Shown in pieces: positions 17,855 to 27,752 of a stretch of DNA of 64,000 nt. Every line of letters begins with the position of its first letter. Within the stretch, counting starts at the first letter, position 1. Source of the stretch: Planctomycetota bacterium (GTDB lineage: Bacteria; Planctomycetota; UBA1135; JACQFD01); contig JAEUHX010000022.1 of NCBI GenBank assembly GCA_016792805.1, forward strand, positions 62,001-126,000, in the 5' to 3' direction. The position numbers were made by a program, and so were the translations under genes. Below the pieces are notes generated by a model, which was not told the DNA's origin, searched no databases, and saw only the letters and a list, made by a program, of their open reading frames with translations.

Positions 17855-19567
17855 CTATTCGAGGCGCACGTCGCGAGGATCGGAGACGGCGAAGTAGCCG
17901 TTGGCGGCGAGCGGCGAGGCGACGAAAAGTTGCATTCGCAGCGATTGGCCGGCAAGGCCGGCGGGAATGGCGAAGCTCGCGAAGTTGCCCGCGGGTGCGA
18001 CGGCGGCGGCGCTCCAGAGCGGAAATGTGGTGAGCAGGTCGAGGTGGACGTAAGGGAAGCCCGGGACCGCGGGAGGCGGCGAGAAGGTCAGGAAGAGCTG
18101 CGCCGCGAGCAGCGGTGCGGCGCCGATAAAGGTGCCGGCAGGCGAGGAGAGCTGGACGCCGAGCGAGGAGGGGCCGAGCGCGACCTTCAGTGCTGCGGCC
18201 GGATCGATTTGTGAGTCCGTCGACGTCGAGAGCAGCAGATCTTCGCCGGACCCGAGCGGAGTCGCGCCCGCGCGCTCGAGAGCGCCAAGGTCAAGAATTC
18301 CGTCGATCGCGCGTGCCTTCGCGTAGCCCACGACGGGCACGCTCTGCAGCTGCGGAGCGAAGAGCGGCAGCGGCAGAGGGTTGGGGAATGGAAACCCCGG
18401 CGGGCTTGGCATGGAAGCGGCCGACGCGTCGAGAAGTGGACTTCCCGCTGCGGGCACGAGGTTGAGCGGCGCCGTGGAGCTCACAAATTCAGGCGCCGCT
18501 CCGGCGATGGATCCGGTCCAGGCCGCCGGCACGTTGGTCGAACCGCTCGGGATCCAATTCTTCGTGCCAACGATCGCGACGGAGCTGAGCGGGATCGTAA
18601 GCCCGCTCGTGCTCGTCATGCTCACCGGACCGCCGCCGAGGCGATAGATCACATTATGGTGCGCTTCGAAACTCTCGAGCGTCTCGAAGAGGCGGAAGAC
18701 CGAAGCCGTAGTGGAGGGAGCCAGAAGAATCGTATTGTAAGCAAAGCGGTAACGGCCATTGGAAGTACCCGTGCCGTCGCCCCCGATGCGCGTGATGAAG
18801 GTTCCTTGGAAATCCACTTTTCGGAGCACGTTCCCCACGACGTCGGAATCCTCGCGCACGAGCGCCGGACTCTGTCCGTCGGCGCCGATCAGCTCGAGCT
18901 CGTGGTACTGCGCGCCCTCGATCCAGTTGTAATAGATCTCATTGCGGCCAGCGCGTGACTTTACGTTGTTTCCGCCATTCGCGTCGTGCACCCAGCAGAA
19001 CTGCATGCGGAACACGGCATTCGGATAGACCGTGTTGTCCGTTGCCATGTAGACCTGGTGCTGGGTGGTGCCGTTCCCACAATTTCTGAACTCACAGTAC
19101 TCAAGCAGCAGCGAGCCCGAGTCGGAGTCGGCGCCAAGGAGGCCATGGGCGGGGCAGTCGCGCACCAGGCAGTCGCGAACCGTAATATCGTGCGCGTGGT
19201 GGTAGATGCCGCGAAAGCTGCCGGCAGTTACCTCAAATCCCTCGAAGATGTAATGATTGGCCCTGAGCTCGATCGTATTGAAGCCTCCGGAGAGAATCGG
19301 GCGCACGCCGCCCACGCGCACACCGCGCACCGTGATCGGATTCGCCGCGGTGCCGGCGCGGTTCAGGATGACGCCGCCGGGATAGGTCGCGCCGCCATAG
19401 ACGAGCACGAGGTCGCCCGGATTGAGCAGCGGCGAGACATTCTGCAGCGCGGCGTAGGGCCTTCCCGGGCCCACCTCGTACGTCGTGGCGCCTGCGCTGA
19501 GGGCGGTCCACGAAAAACACAGAAACAGAATCGCTATCCGGTACAGGTGGCCGAGGGCGGGGGTCAT
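17855..19567 (-). CDS. Secreted right-handed beta-helix repeat protein
   Basis: The 570-residue protein begins with a signal peptide (GHLYRIAILFLCFSWTALSAGA). Residues about 30-400 show the short repeated strands of a right-handed parallel beta-helix as in pectate-lyase-like and PbH1 proteins: TYEVGPGRPYAALQN opening, ANPITVRGVRV, HDITVRDCLVRDC, LLLEYCEFRNCG, AYNTILL, AHHNVIYR. The last about 110 residues form a beta-rich module (FPYVHLDLLTTFPLW, AIPAGLAGQSLRMQLFVASP) like the C-terminal modules of other exported proteins here. Start ATG 19567 overlaps the preceding stop by 4 bases (ATGA), supporting it over upstream codons to 19846. Polysaccharide binding or lyase activity is possible; catalytic residues were not identified. 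Confidence 0.8.
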   Translation of the reverse strand: MTPALGHLYRIAILFLCFSWTALSAGATTYEVGPGRPYAALQNVSPLLNPGDLVLVYGGATYPGGVILNRAGTAANPITVRGVRVGGVRPILSGGFNTIELRANHYIFEGFEVTAGSFRGIYHHAHDITVRDCLVRDCPAHGLLGADSDSGSLLLEYCEFRNCGNGTTQHQVYMATDNTVYPNAVFRMQFCWVHDANGGNNVKSRAGRNEIYYNWIEGAQYHELELIGADGQSPALVREDSDVVGNVLRKVDFQGTFITRIGGDGTGTSNGRYRFAYNTILLAPSTTASVFRLFETLESFEAHHNVIYRLGGGPVSMTSTSGLTIPLSSVAIVGTKNWIPSGSTNVPAAWTGSIAGAAPEFVSSTAPLNLVPAAGSPLLDASAASMPSPPGFPFPNPLPLPLFAPQLQSVPVVGYAKARAIDGILDLGALERAGATPLGSGEDLLLSTSTDSQIDPAAALKVALGPSSLGVQLSSPAGTFIGAAPLLAAQLFLTFSPPPAVPGFPYVHLDLLTTFPLWSAAAVAPAGNFASFAIPAGLAGQSLRMQLFVASPLAANGYFAVSDPRDVRLE

Positions 19568-20442
19568 GCTCGCTTGGAGCGTTGCCCGCGGGTCAAAGGT
19601 TTCGTTGACCCCTTCTCGAGAGTGCGAAGCGCGTGCTTCGTGATCCACGCCGTCTCGGGTGTCCTCGATTCGCGGGCCCACCGAGCGCACAGCGATCGCA
19701 CCCAGACGGGCTGTGATTTTGCTGCATCGTTCAGCCAATTGCCCACGGAGCGACGGACGTAGTCGGAGCCGTCGGAGCGGAGCGGCTCGAGAAGGTGTGC
19801 GCCGAGCCCAGGATTCACTTTCAATTCTTCCAAGTGGGAGCACCACACGCCGCGCGGGCGCGTGCCTTCGACGGCGAACCGTCGAATAGTTGGATCACCA
19901 TCAGCAATCCACGGGCCCAATAATACAAGGGCGCGCGGTAGATCCCTCGCGTAGGCCGGGCGCACGCAGGCCCATGCGCACTCGCGCACCGACATGTTGC
20001 GATCGGCGGCGAAACGGCGCACGCGGCGCAGGCGCTCCTCGAGGCGCAGCTCCTCACCCTGCTGCAGTGCGTAGGCTGCGCAGGAGCGTGTGAGGTCGGA
20101 CGTGTGCTCCGAGAGGAGCGCCAGAACTTTCTGCGAGCGGTCACCCGCGGGAAACGCTCGAGCAAGGGCCTCACCCGCGGCTGCGATTCGGGCGAGCGCC
20201 GTGGCTTCGCGCAAGCGGCTCAGTGCCGCGTCGAGATCGGAGGGGAGCTTGCCTGCTCCGCACGCCCGAAGAGAGGCTCGCAGCACCGACTCCAAGTCGG
20301 CGGCCAGCCACTCGACCAAGTTCACTGTTTCCAGGCGACCGGCATTGAGTTCGGCCAGCACCGCCGGCGGGATCTCGCTGCGGCGCTGAGCGCCGATACG
20401 TCCGGGTCCGACGCGGGGGCGCTGTGCTTTTTGTGCGCTCAC
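19564..20442 (-). CDS. DNA alkylation repair HEAT-repeat protein (AlkC/AlkD-like)
   Basis: A 292-residue helical-repeat protein of the AlkC/AlkD superfamily of DNA glycosylases for N3- and N7-alkylpurines. The signature near the C-terminus is DYVRRSVGNWLNDAAKSQP followed by LCARWARESRT and WITKHALRTL, the classic conserved block. HEAT-like helices with DPTIRRFAVEGTRPRGVW precede it. The start GTG 20442 overlaps the stop of the upstream gene (GTGA), and its own stop overlaps the start of the beta-helix gene (ATGA), so all three are translationally coupled. Its pairing with two exported proteins looks incidental. AlkC versus AlkD cannot be settled by eye. Confidence 0.8.
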   Translation of the reverse strand: MSAQKAQRPRVGPGRIGAQRRSEIPPAVLAELNAGRLETVNLVEWLAADLESVLRASLRACGAGKLPSDLDAALSRLREATALARIAAAGEALARAFPAGDRSQKVLALLSEHTSDLTRSCAAYALQQGEELRLEERLRRVRRFAADRNMSVRECAWACVRPAYARDLPRALVLLGPWIADGDPTIRRFAVEGTRPRGVWCSHLEELKVNPGLGAHLLEPLRSDGSDYVRRSVGNWLNDAAKSQPVWVRSLCARWARESRTPETAWITKHALRTLEKGSTKPLTRGQRSKRA

Positions 20443-22934
20443 TTTTTCTTGCGGATGTTCTCGTCGCCGCCCGGAAGGTCGATATACACGATCGACTGCT
20501 GGCCCGAGGCGACGGTCACTCGCTTGCGCGCACTGTTGGCATTCTGAACTCGGAGATCTTCGAGCTTCTTCTCCATCGCCTCTAGGGATGTGCCCTTTTG
20601 TGTCTTATCTCCAGCGGCGCCCTCGTCTTGCGCCTCGGGTTTCTGCGCGTCGGCGGACTTCCGTTCAGCAATCATCTTCTCCAGCTGATCTGTAGCAAGC
20701 TGGGTCCCGAGGAGGACTGTCCAGTCCGCGGACGGAACCTCGTCGATGACGGCAACGCCTTCCTCATCGGTGCTCGAGCTCCAACTCATCGGAATGAACT
20801 GCGCAACTCCGCGAGCGTTCTCGAGAGCCTTCGCGATCGGCGGCGCCTCCGGTCCGCTTGTCTCGAGCCGTACGAATTCCCCGCGTGCCGGCTTGCCGCC
20901 TTTCCGGACCTGCACACGGATCGACCCCGAAGGAGACAGGAAGAGATTATTGCCTTCGGACGGCGCCGATACCGACATCATCGCGGGCGCGTAGCCGCGC
21001 GACCAGGCCACGATCGTGTGTCCGCCTCGAGGCACGCCCTTGATGGCAAAGTTACCTTTGAGATCCGTCGTGTCGGCAGCGGAGCCGCCCGACAGCATCC
21101 CGAAGAAGTCGTCGGGCACAGCTTCTTCTTCGCCTCCGACCGTGGTGCAGAAGACCATCGCACCGGCGACCGGCCTACCGCTCTCATTGTTGACACTGCC
21201 GCGCACTTCGAGCCCCTTCTCCATCTTCAGGATCAACTGCCGAACGCCGCCTCCGCCGAGTTCGAAATCGGTGGGCGCCGACGGGGGGCGATCGCTTCGA
21301 CGCGCGGACACTCGGAAATATCCGCTCTCGACATCTTGGAAAGTGACAACCCCCTTCGCATTTGTAGTCGCCTTCAGCCGCACTGGTCGGCGTTGCTCGG
21401 CGCGTCTGCCTAGCTGAGAGAATCGTTTCATCGCGGCGGCGATGCCCTTCTCGTCTTTTTGTGGCTTCTCTTCACTCGGCCGCTCGGTATCGAAGAGGTT
21501 GACTTCCACCTCCGCCAGCGGAAGCCCGTCATCAGCATCGGTAACGATCACTTCCACATTGGCGCCGCCGAAATCGACATCCCAGCTCGAGGCGCCTTCA
21601 ACGACGTTCACTTCACGCGCATGATCATTCTTGGGCGGCCCTTCAAACATCGCCGCGGCAAACTGTTGTCCCATGGCGAGCGGGTCGTCGGTGTCGTCGA
21701 AGTTCATCACAGGCCCCGGATCGCCGCGCTCCACCACATATTTCCCTGGCGTCACAGGCGGGAACGAAAATTTTCCGTCGGCGTCCGTCTGCGTTCGGAC
21801 GAAGCGGCTCATGAAGCGGAGCATGGCGCCGCCGGGCTGCGCCTTCGATCGAAGCGTGAGCCACTCGGAGGCGACCGCACGGCCGCGCACGGTGGCCCGC
21901 CCCGAGAGCACGCCGAGGCGGGACATGGAGAACTCGATCCGCTGCGTCGTCCCCGCTCGAATCTCCACATCTTTGGGCGGAACCGGCTGGTTTGCGGCCG
22001 CGCGCGTCTCACGCATGGCTCGCAGCACTTTTCGTGAGGCCTCCACGCGCTCCTCCTCGGTGCCGCCTTCGAAGTCGCCGAATCCCACTTCGAGCCCACT
22101 GTCGGCGGCAGTATCAAAAAGTCCGCGCAGCTGAGCTTTGACCGTCATTCTGCGCTCGGGCAGCGCAGAGAAGCGCGCGATGCCGGCGTCGTCCGTGCGC
22201 CGCTCACCGCGCATCCACTCAAACGCCGTTTCCACTTGATCACCGGCTTTCGCAGGATCCATGGCGTCGGACGGCTTCACGGGCTTGATCTCCGCCCGCG
22301 GGAGGTCGAGCGAGATTTGTACGTTCGGCACCGGGCGCCCCTGCGAATCGACGACGAGCACCTCCAGCCCGCCGCTGGGGGCGAACTGTATCGTGCCAAT
22401 ATCTGTGACTTCGTCCTTGCGGAGCACCACCTCCGGCACGGTGAGCGGCAGCCGGTCCTTGCGCGTCACGCGAAGCCGCATGGTCTTCTTTTTCTTGACC
22501 TCAAGTTTCGCCGTGAAGCGCCCCTGGGCGTCGGTCTCAGCGTCGGGCTCGCCGAGCGCAAATCCGGAACCTTTGCGGGAAAGCAGGCGCACCTTGGCAC
22601 CCGGCGCAGGCCGCCCATCGGCGTCGATCACTATCCCACAGACCGTTCCGAAGGTCGTTCCGGGCTGGGCCGCGGCGGCTGCGCCGACCTCCTCGCGCGC
22701 CGCCGATTCCTGGGCCGCCACCGCAGGGCCTGCGTCTTTCGGGGCCGGCGTCGGCGGGCCGTCGCCGGATCGGGCGGGCGCCTCGAGGGGCTCACCGGCT
22801 TCGGGGGACGCGGCAGAAGCTGCAGTTTGGGCCGGATCGCCACCCACTGTTTCGATCGGCGAAAGGAACAGAACGCCCACGACCGCGACGGCGGCGAGCG
22901 CCAGCACGGCCAAGGCGACGTGGATCGAACGCAT
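20439..22934 (-). CDS. Membrane-anchored carboxypeptidase-regulatory-like (Cna-B type) repeat protein
   Basis: The 831-residue product has an N-terminal signal anchor (VALAVLALAAVAVVGVLFL) and a Pro/Ala/Glu-rich linker to about residue 95. The rest contains several carboxypeptidase D regulatory-like beta-sandwich domains, recognisable by GTVCGIVIDADGRPAPGAKVRL, GLEVLVVDSQGRPVPNVQI, VIVTDADDGLPLAEVEV and GLEVRGSVNNESGRPVAGAMV (motif G.V.d..G.P..GA.V). It ends in a charged tail with KKK. Probably an exported, surface-attached protein of binding or structural function. First gene of the overlapping operon ending at 17855. A second protein of the same plan lies at 60170-62806. Confidence 0.75.
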   Translation of the reverse strand: MRSIHVALAVLALAAVAVVGVLFLSPIETVGGDPAQTAASAASPEAGEPLEAPARSGDGPPTPAPKDAGPAVAAQESAAREEVGAAAAAQPGTTFGTVCGIVIDADGRPAPGAKVRLLSRKGSGFALGEPDAETDAQGRFTAKLEVKKKKTMRLRVTRKDRLPLTVPEVVLRKDEVTDIGTIQFAPSGGLEVLVVDSQGRPVPNVQISLDLPRAEIKPVKPSDAMDPAKAGDQVETAFEWMRGERRTDDAGIARFSALPERRMTVKAQLRGLFDTAADSGLEVGFGDFEGGTEEERVEASRKVLRAMRETRAAANQPVPPKDVEIRAGTTQRIEFSMSRLGVLSGRATVRGRAVASEWLTLRSKAQPGGAMLRFMSRFVRTQTDADGKFSFPPVTPGKYVVERGDPGPVMNFDDTDDPLAMGQQFAAAMFEGPPKNDHAREVNVVEGASSWDVDFGGANVEVIVTDADDGLPLAEVEVNLFDTERPSEEKPQKDEKGIAAAMKRFSQLGRRAEQRRPVRLKATTNAKGVVTFQDVESGYFRVSARRSDRPPSAPTDFELGGGGVRQLILKMEKGLEVRGSVNNESGRPVAGAMVFCTTVGGEEEAVPDDFFGMLSGGSAADTTDLKGNFAIKGVPRGGHTIVAWSRGYAPAMMSVSAPSEGNNLFLSPSGSIRVQVRKGGKPARGEFVRLETSGPEAPPIAKALENARGVAQFIPMSWSSSTDEEGVAVIDEVPSADWTVLLGTQLATDQLEKMIAERKSADAQKPEAQDEGAAGDKTQKGTSLEAMEKKLEDLRVQNANSARKRVTVASGQQSIVYIDLPGGDENIRKKK

Positions 22935-23014
22935 GGCGAAACGACTCGGGAAGCGGCCCGGGGTGATGGTACCCGAGTCAGTTCGACGGCGCCTCGTGCG
23001 CTCCGTTCTGGGCG

Positions 23015-23791
23015 CTACTTCGGGGGCGCTGGCGGGGCGAAGATGCCGCGGAGCGTCACGGCGCCATCACTCGCGACGTCGAGCGCAGCGAAGCTGGCGT
23101 TGGGGAGCGAGAAGGTCGTGAGGAGCTTCGGGAGCTGCGACGCATCGAAGGCGAGGACCGCCGCGAGAACGACTTCGCCATGGGCGACGACCGCAGTGGC
23201 GCCCGGCGCCGTTGCGCGCGTGCGGGCAAGATCGGCGAAGCCGCGGCGCAGCCGAGACGCCATGTCAGCGAGGCTCTCGCCGCCTTCGAGGCGCACGTCC
23301 TTTCCTTCGCGCCACGCGCTCGCGAGCTCCGAGAGCGGCGACTGACCGGCCTTGGAAGCGCGCCCGTAGGCGAGCGGCCCGAAGGAGGCGTCCGTCTGAG
23401 GCCTCACGCCGGCCGATTGGGCGAAAGCCTCCGCCACAAGGGCGGCGCTCTCTTCCGCGCGCTTGGCGGGAGAGCAGAGCAGCGCAGTCACTCCGAGCTT
23501 CACGAGGGTGGTGCCCAGGGCGGTCGCCTCGGCCTTCCCCTTCTCACTCAGCTTGTCCTTCTGCTCCTCGCTCAGCTTGGGGTCGTCACGCGTCGCGTTG
23601 CCGACCGACTGGCCGTGGCGTGCGAGGAATACGCGTAGCGCACCTGTCGGAGGAGCCTCCAGCGCCGCCGCCTTCTCGTAAGGCTCCACGAGATCGGCCC
23701 ATCGGCGCGGCTGTGAGGCCGGAACACTCTGTGGCGATTGTTGCGCGGGAGCGAGGAAGAGAGCGAGCGGAAGTGCGAAAGCGAGGCGCAT
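23015..23791 (-). CDS. Exported histidine phosphatase family protein
   Basis: A 258-residue histidine phosphatase (phosphoglycerate mutase-like, branch 1). The catalytic motif is LARHGQS with Arg58-His59-Gly60, a further active-site Arg in CSPAKRAEESA, an Asp/Glu-rich lid, and the second His in TAVVAHGEVVLAA. The N-terminus (MRLAFALPLALFLAPAQ) is a signal peptide, so the enzyme should act in the periplasm on a phosphate ester that cannot be named. ATG 23791 is chosen by the signal peptide; the frame runs back to 23935. It is divergent from the M14 peptidase gene, 25 bases between starts. Confidence 0.8.
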   Translation of the reverse strand: MRLAFALPLALFLAPAQQSPQSVPASQPRRWADLVEPYEKAAALEAPPTGALRVFLARHGQSVGNATRDDPKLSEEQKDKLSEKGKAEATALGTTLVKLGVTALLCSPAKRAEESAALVAEAFAQSAGVRPQTDASFGPLAYGRASKAGQSPLSELASAWREGKDVRLEGGESLADMASRLRRGFADLARTRATAPGATAVVAHGEVVLAAVLAFDASQLPKLLTTFSLPNASFAALDVASDGAVTLRGIFAPPAPPK

Positions 23792-23816
23792 CGGGGCAAC
23801 GGTACGCTTCCGCGCC

Positions 23817-26402
23817 ATGCCCGTCACCGCCTCGATCGCCCTCACGCTCCTCGCTCTCGCTTGCCCGCAAGCGCCCGCCGCCGAGATTCGCAGTCCGGAG
23901 GCCGTCTTCGGCCATCCCATTGGCGCCGACCGCAAGCTCGTGCCCTACCAGCGAATTGTGGAGTATCTGCGGAGCCTCGAGGCCGCGTCCCCCTGGATCA
24001 AAGTGGAGAAGCTCGGGAAGACGACGCTCGGACTCGACCATGTGATGGCCGTGATCGGCAAGCCCGAGGTGACGGCGAAGGCCGCGCGCTGGCAGGAGAT
24101 CTCGCGGCAGCTCCTCGATCCGAGACTCACAATTCCCGCGGCGGCGATGGCGGCTGAGGGCAAAGTCGCTGTGATGATCACTTGTGGGATCCACTCGGAT
24201 GAAGTGGCGTCGCCGCAGACGGCGATCGAGCTCGCCTACGAGATCGTTGCGAACAAGAATCTCACTTTTGACCGCGAGAAGATTTTCGACGACGTGGTGC
24301 TGCTGCTCGTGCCGTCGGTGAATCCCGACGGGCAGGAGATGGTGGCCGATTGGGTGGCGCGCACGGCGGGCACGGAGAACGAAGGGGCGCCAATGCCGAA
24401 GCTGTATCATTTCTTCGCGGGTCACGACGACAACCGCGACTGGTTTGCGTTCAACCTGATGGAGACGCGGAATATTGCACATGTGCTGACGCAGACTTGG
24501 CGGCCGCAGGTGCTCGTCGATCACCACCAGATGGGCTCGCGCGGTGCGCGATTCTTCTGCCCTCCCTATGGCGATCCGCTCAATAAAGCGGTCGATCCGC
24601 TCGTGTGGCGCGGCGCGGCGCTCTTTGGGAACGCGATGGCCTACGAGCTCGAGAGCGCGGGGAAGACGGGAGTGGTCCACGACGCCTACTTCCAGGGCTG
24701 GTGGCAAGGCGGCTTGAGCCGCGCGCCCTGGTGGCACCACGGGATCGGAATTCTTACAGAATCGGCATCGCCGGCGCTGGCGTCGCCGCTCCAACTCGAC
24801 GAGGCGGAGCTCGAGGCGAGCGGCGGGATCCCGACGATGGGGGCTCCAACGGCACGCATGCAGAGCGTTTGGGAGGGCGGCACATGGCGCGTGCGCGACG
24901 TGTGTGATTACCAGCGGATTGCAACTTATGCGACCTTGCGGCTCGCCTCCCAGCGCCGCGAGGAGATCCTGATGAACACGTATCGCATGGCGCAGCGAGC
25001 CATGGAGCGTATGGCGAAGGAGGGGCCGGCAGGATATGTGATGCCAGCGCAGCAGCGCGATCCGGCGGCGCGCGACCGCCTCGTGGATATGTTGCGACTG
25101 AACGGGATCGAGGTGCGCCGCCTGTCGTTCCCGATGACGCTCGAAGGAAAGACGTATCCGGCCGGGAGCGACCTCATCGCGACGGCGCAGCCGTTCGGAC
25201 CGCTAGTGCGGGATCTGTTGGAAGATCAGACTTATCCCGACTTCTCGAGTGCGCAGCGCCCCTACGATATCGTGGGCTGGACGCTCTGGCGCATGATGGG
25301 AGTGGAGTGCGACCGGATTGCGGAGCCGTTCGAGATTCCGGCCGATTCGGCGCTTGTGACGGCGCTGACGCCGCGGTCCACGATTCGGAAAAGTGAGAAG
25401 GGGGCGGCATGGTTCGCCATCGATCCGCGATCGAACGACGCGTACTTGGCGGTGCGCAACCTGATCGGCGAGAGCAAGCCGGTGCGGCGCGCCATGGAGC
25501 CGCAGCTGGCGGAAGGCGGCGCGCGGGTGCCGGCGGGCTCGTTCCTGATTTCTGCGAAGGATCTCGAAGGCGACACCTCGTGGCTCACGCAGGGGATTTC
25601 GATCGACGTGGTGCCGCTTGCGGGGGAGCCAGCCGGAAAAGTAGCCTCTTATCCCGGCGTGCGGATCGGCCTGTATGAAGCATGGGATCCGTCGATGGAC
25701 AAGGGCTGGGCGCACCTCGTCGTGGATAAGTATGCTTGGAAGCCGCAGCTCATCCACAATGCCGATCTCGAGCGGACGTTGCCGCTGCTGGATTGCTTCC
25801 TGATTCCCGAGAGTTCCCCGGACGTCTTGTGGGATGGCGGATCCAAGAGCGATCCCAAGGGGACGCGCGTGCCGTTTCCCAAGGAATACCGCGGCGGGCT
25901 CGGCGCCGACGGTGTCAAGCTTCTGCGGAAATTCGTCGAGGAGCAGGGCGGCACACTCGTGGCACTCGGGACTTCTTGTGACTTCTTAATCGAGCGGATG
26001 GATCTCCCGGTCACGAATGCGCTCAAGGGGGTGAAGCGCGAGGAATTCTCTTGCCCCGGGTCGCTCGTGCGACTTTTGTGTGAGACCGACCATCCGATCG
26101 GCTTCGGCATGGAGCGGGAGACGGCGGCATTCTTTGCCTCCAATGTGGCTTTTCGCACCGCACCCCCTAACGGCCGCTTCGAGCGCTCCGTCATCGTGCG
26201 CTACCCCGACGAGCCGGGGCTGCTCCTCTCAGGGCATCTGAAGGGCGAGGAGAAGCTGCGCGGCCTTGCCGCCGCCGTCGAGCTGAAGCTCGGCAAGGGC
26301 CGAATTGTGCTCTTCGGCCTGCGTCCCCACCACCGCGCTCAAACCGACGCGACCTTCAAGCTGCTGATCAATGCGATGATGGTGGGGATGATGAAGATAT
26401 GA
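23817..26402 (+). CDS. Secreted M14 family zinc carboxypeptidase
   Basis: An 861-residue M14 metallopeptidase with a signal peptide (SIALTLLALACPQAPAA). The zinc site is H-S-D-E (His126, Glu129) with the third ligand in VLVDHHQMGS (His236 or His237). The substrate-binding region VPSVNPDGQEM follows the usual M14 VNPDG pattern. The long C-terminal half (residues about 400-861) has no motif I recognise; its last part, GLLLSGHLKGEEKLRGLAAAVE, is typical of the large planctomycete and Bacteroidota M14 proteins that end with a glutamine-amidotransferase-like domain. It probably degrades peptides outside the cytoplasm. Confidence 0.85.
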   Translation: MPVTASIALTLLALACPQAPAAEIRSPEAVFGHPIGADRKLVPYQRIVEYLRSLEAASPWIKVEKLGKTTLGLDHVMAVIGKPEVTAKAARWQEISRQLLDPRLTIPAAAMAAEGKVAVMITCGIHSDEVASPQTAIELAYEIVANKNLTFDREKIFDDVVLLLVPSVNPDGQEMVADWVARTAGTENEGAPMPKLYHFFAGHDDNRDWFAFNLMETRNIAHVLTQTWRPQVLVDHHQMGSRGARFFCPPYGDPLNKAVDPLVWRGAALFGNAMAYELESAGKTGVVHDAYFQGWWQGGLSRAPWWHHGIGILTESASPALASPLQLDEAELEASGGIPTMGAPTARMQSVWEGGTWRVRDVCDYQRIATYATLRLASQRREEILMNTYRMAQRAMERMAKEGPAGYVMPAQQRDPAARDRLVDMLRLNGIEVRRLSFPMTLEGKTYPAGSDLIATAQPFGPLVRDLLEDQTYPDFSSAQRPYDIVGWTLWRMMGVECDRIAEPFEIPADSALVTALTPRSTIRKSEKGAAWFAIDPRSNDAYLAVRNLIGESKPVRRAMEPQLAEGGARVPAGSFLISAKDLEGDTSWLTQGISIDVVPLAGEPAGKVASYPGVRIGLYEAWDPSMDKGWAHLVVDKYAWKPQLIHNADLERTLPLLDCFLIPESSPDVLWDGGSKSDPKGTRVPFPKEYRGGLGADGVKLLRKFVEEQGGTLVALGTSCDFLIERMDLPVTNALKGVKREEFSCPGSLVRLLCETDHPIGFGMERETAAFFASNVAFRTAPPNGRFERSVIVRYPDEPGLLLSGHLKGEEKLRGLAAAVELKLGKGRIVLFGLRPHHRAQTDATFKLLINAMMVGMMKI

Positions 26403-26596
26403 GAGCTGTATGTACGACAGGGAACTTCGATTTATGGCAGGCGATGCTCGGTCGATCAGCCCGTGGAGGACGTTTCAGAAGTGCTCTGCTGAACGAGTAC
26501 GAGGGTGACCTTTGCTACGGGCTGTTGGGCTGCGAACGTCGCAAAAAGTGGCGTTCAGACTCCTCTGCGGCAGTCGCGCAGAAGATTGATCTTTCC

Positions 26597-27697
26597 TCAC
26601 TCTGCCCGCAGCCTGCGCGAAAAGGGCTTCATACCCTTCTCCCATTCAACGAAACCTATAATAGCGGCTGAGTTTTTGCGAGCCCACTGAAGGAGAGTTG
26701 AGAAGCGCTCCGGGTGAACCGTGTTCAGTAGCACATGAGGATTGGGGAACTGCGCGCGAAGCTCGCGGCTTTTTGAATAGTGCTTCAACAGCGGCCTTCC
26801 GATCACCGGGTCTGCAGCGGAAGGCGGCTTCAGTCCCAGAAAAGTGACTCCCGCCGCAATGCGCGCGGAGTCGTCCTCCGAGAAGCGTCGGTCGAACTCG
26901 CGTATGGGGTACTTTCCGAGATCGTGTATGAGATTCACAAACGCCAGCTCTTGAGGCGTCTCGTATCTGAAGCGCGCCAGATACTCTGTGAGAAGTGCTT
27001 CCACAGCATATGATGGCTTCTGCCAAGAAGCTACTTCTGCTGCGATCTCGTCGAATCCCGAGAACAGCTCTCTTAGGCCCTCCTTGGAGCAGTTGAAATA
27101 GACCGCTGGGTATCCATGAAACGGGAAGACGAAGTTACAGTCGACACAGACTTGCCCGCCCGGTCTCAATACTCGAGACACTTCCTGGGCTGCAAGGAAC
27201 GGGTTCCGTAGATGCTCCCACACTGCGGAGGCTAAGATCACATCGATCGAGCCATCCCTGAAAGGCAAGCGATGGGCGTCACCAATCACGTCGACAAAGG
27301 GTGTCTTGATGACGTCGAGGCGAATGATTCGTTCATCGCTTATGTCGCGATTTCCAGCACCGATATCGAGAACGATATGGTGAGGGGAGAGTGAGTCAAT
27401 GAGTGAAGTTACACACGCATGGTACCCTTCCCAGCGCTGGAGCTTGCCTTCGTGAGTTATGGGTCTGGCGTTTGGATCGGGGAGCAGGACTGGAGTTCCG
27501 TGAAGATAAGGAAATCTACTTCCGCAGGATTCGCAGCCAATGCGCCTTCTGTCAAACTGCAGCATGCCGCCGCACTTGGGACACGCAAGTATCTCTCCGA
27601 GCGTCGACGCGCGATTGCCTGCGCTCTTGTGCCGCGTGGCGTCACCCGTGGCGAGGCGATTGAGTATCGAAGCGAGCGTCTTGCGTGCGCTTGCCAT
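26597..27697 (-). CDS. Class I SAM methyltransferase with N-terminal zinc ribbon
   Basis: The 366-residue protein starts with a zinc ribbon of Trm112/YcaR type (CPKC near residue 39 and CESC near 55), then a class I methyltransferase domain: VLDIGAGNRD (motif I), IGDAHRLPFRDGSIDVILASAVWEHL and VSRVLRPGGQVCVD, as in the Methyltransf_11 family. The C-terminal 150 residues are unassigned. Base composition is lower in GC than that of the neighbours and codons such as AGA and TCT are common, suggesting acquisition. Such ribbon-methyltransferase proteins are often found in O-antigen and secondary metabolite clusters; the substrate here is unknown. Confidence 0.75.
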   Translation of the reverse strand: MASARKTLASILNRLATGDATRHKSAGNRASTLGEILACPKCGGMLQFDRRRIGCESCGSRFPYLHGTPVLLPDPNARPITHEGKLQRWEGYHACVTSLIDSLSPHHIVLDIGAGNRDISDERIIRLDVIKTPFVDVIGDAHRLPFRDGSIDVILASAVWEHLRNPFLAAQEVSRVLRPGGQVCVDCNFVFPFHGYPAVYFNCSKEGLRELFSGFDEIAAEVASWQKPSYAVEALLTEYLARFRYETPQELAFVNLIHDLGKYPIREFDRRFSEDDSARIAAGVTFLGLKPPSAADPVIGRPLLKHYSKSRELRAQFPNPHVLLNTVHPERFSTLLQWARKNSAAIIGFVEWEKGMKPFSRRLRAE

Positions 27698-27752
27698 TGG
27701 TCAGCCGCCACTGCTCAGTCTTGGTAGATGATTCAGAAGAAGCAATTGTATC

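Noticed and set aside
26399..26671. 90-residue plus-strand ORF after the M14 peptidase
   Set aside because: It overlaps the M14 stop and the 3' end of the methyltransferase, and has no recognisable sequence; a chance frame is more likely.
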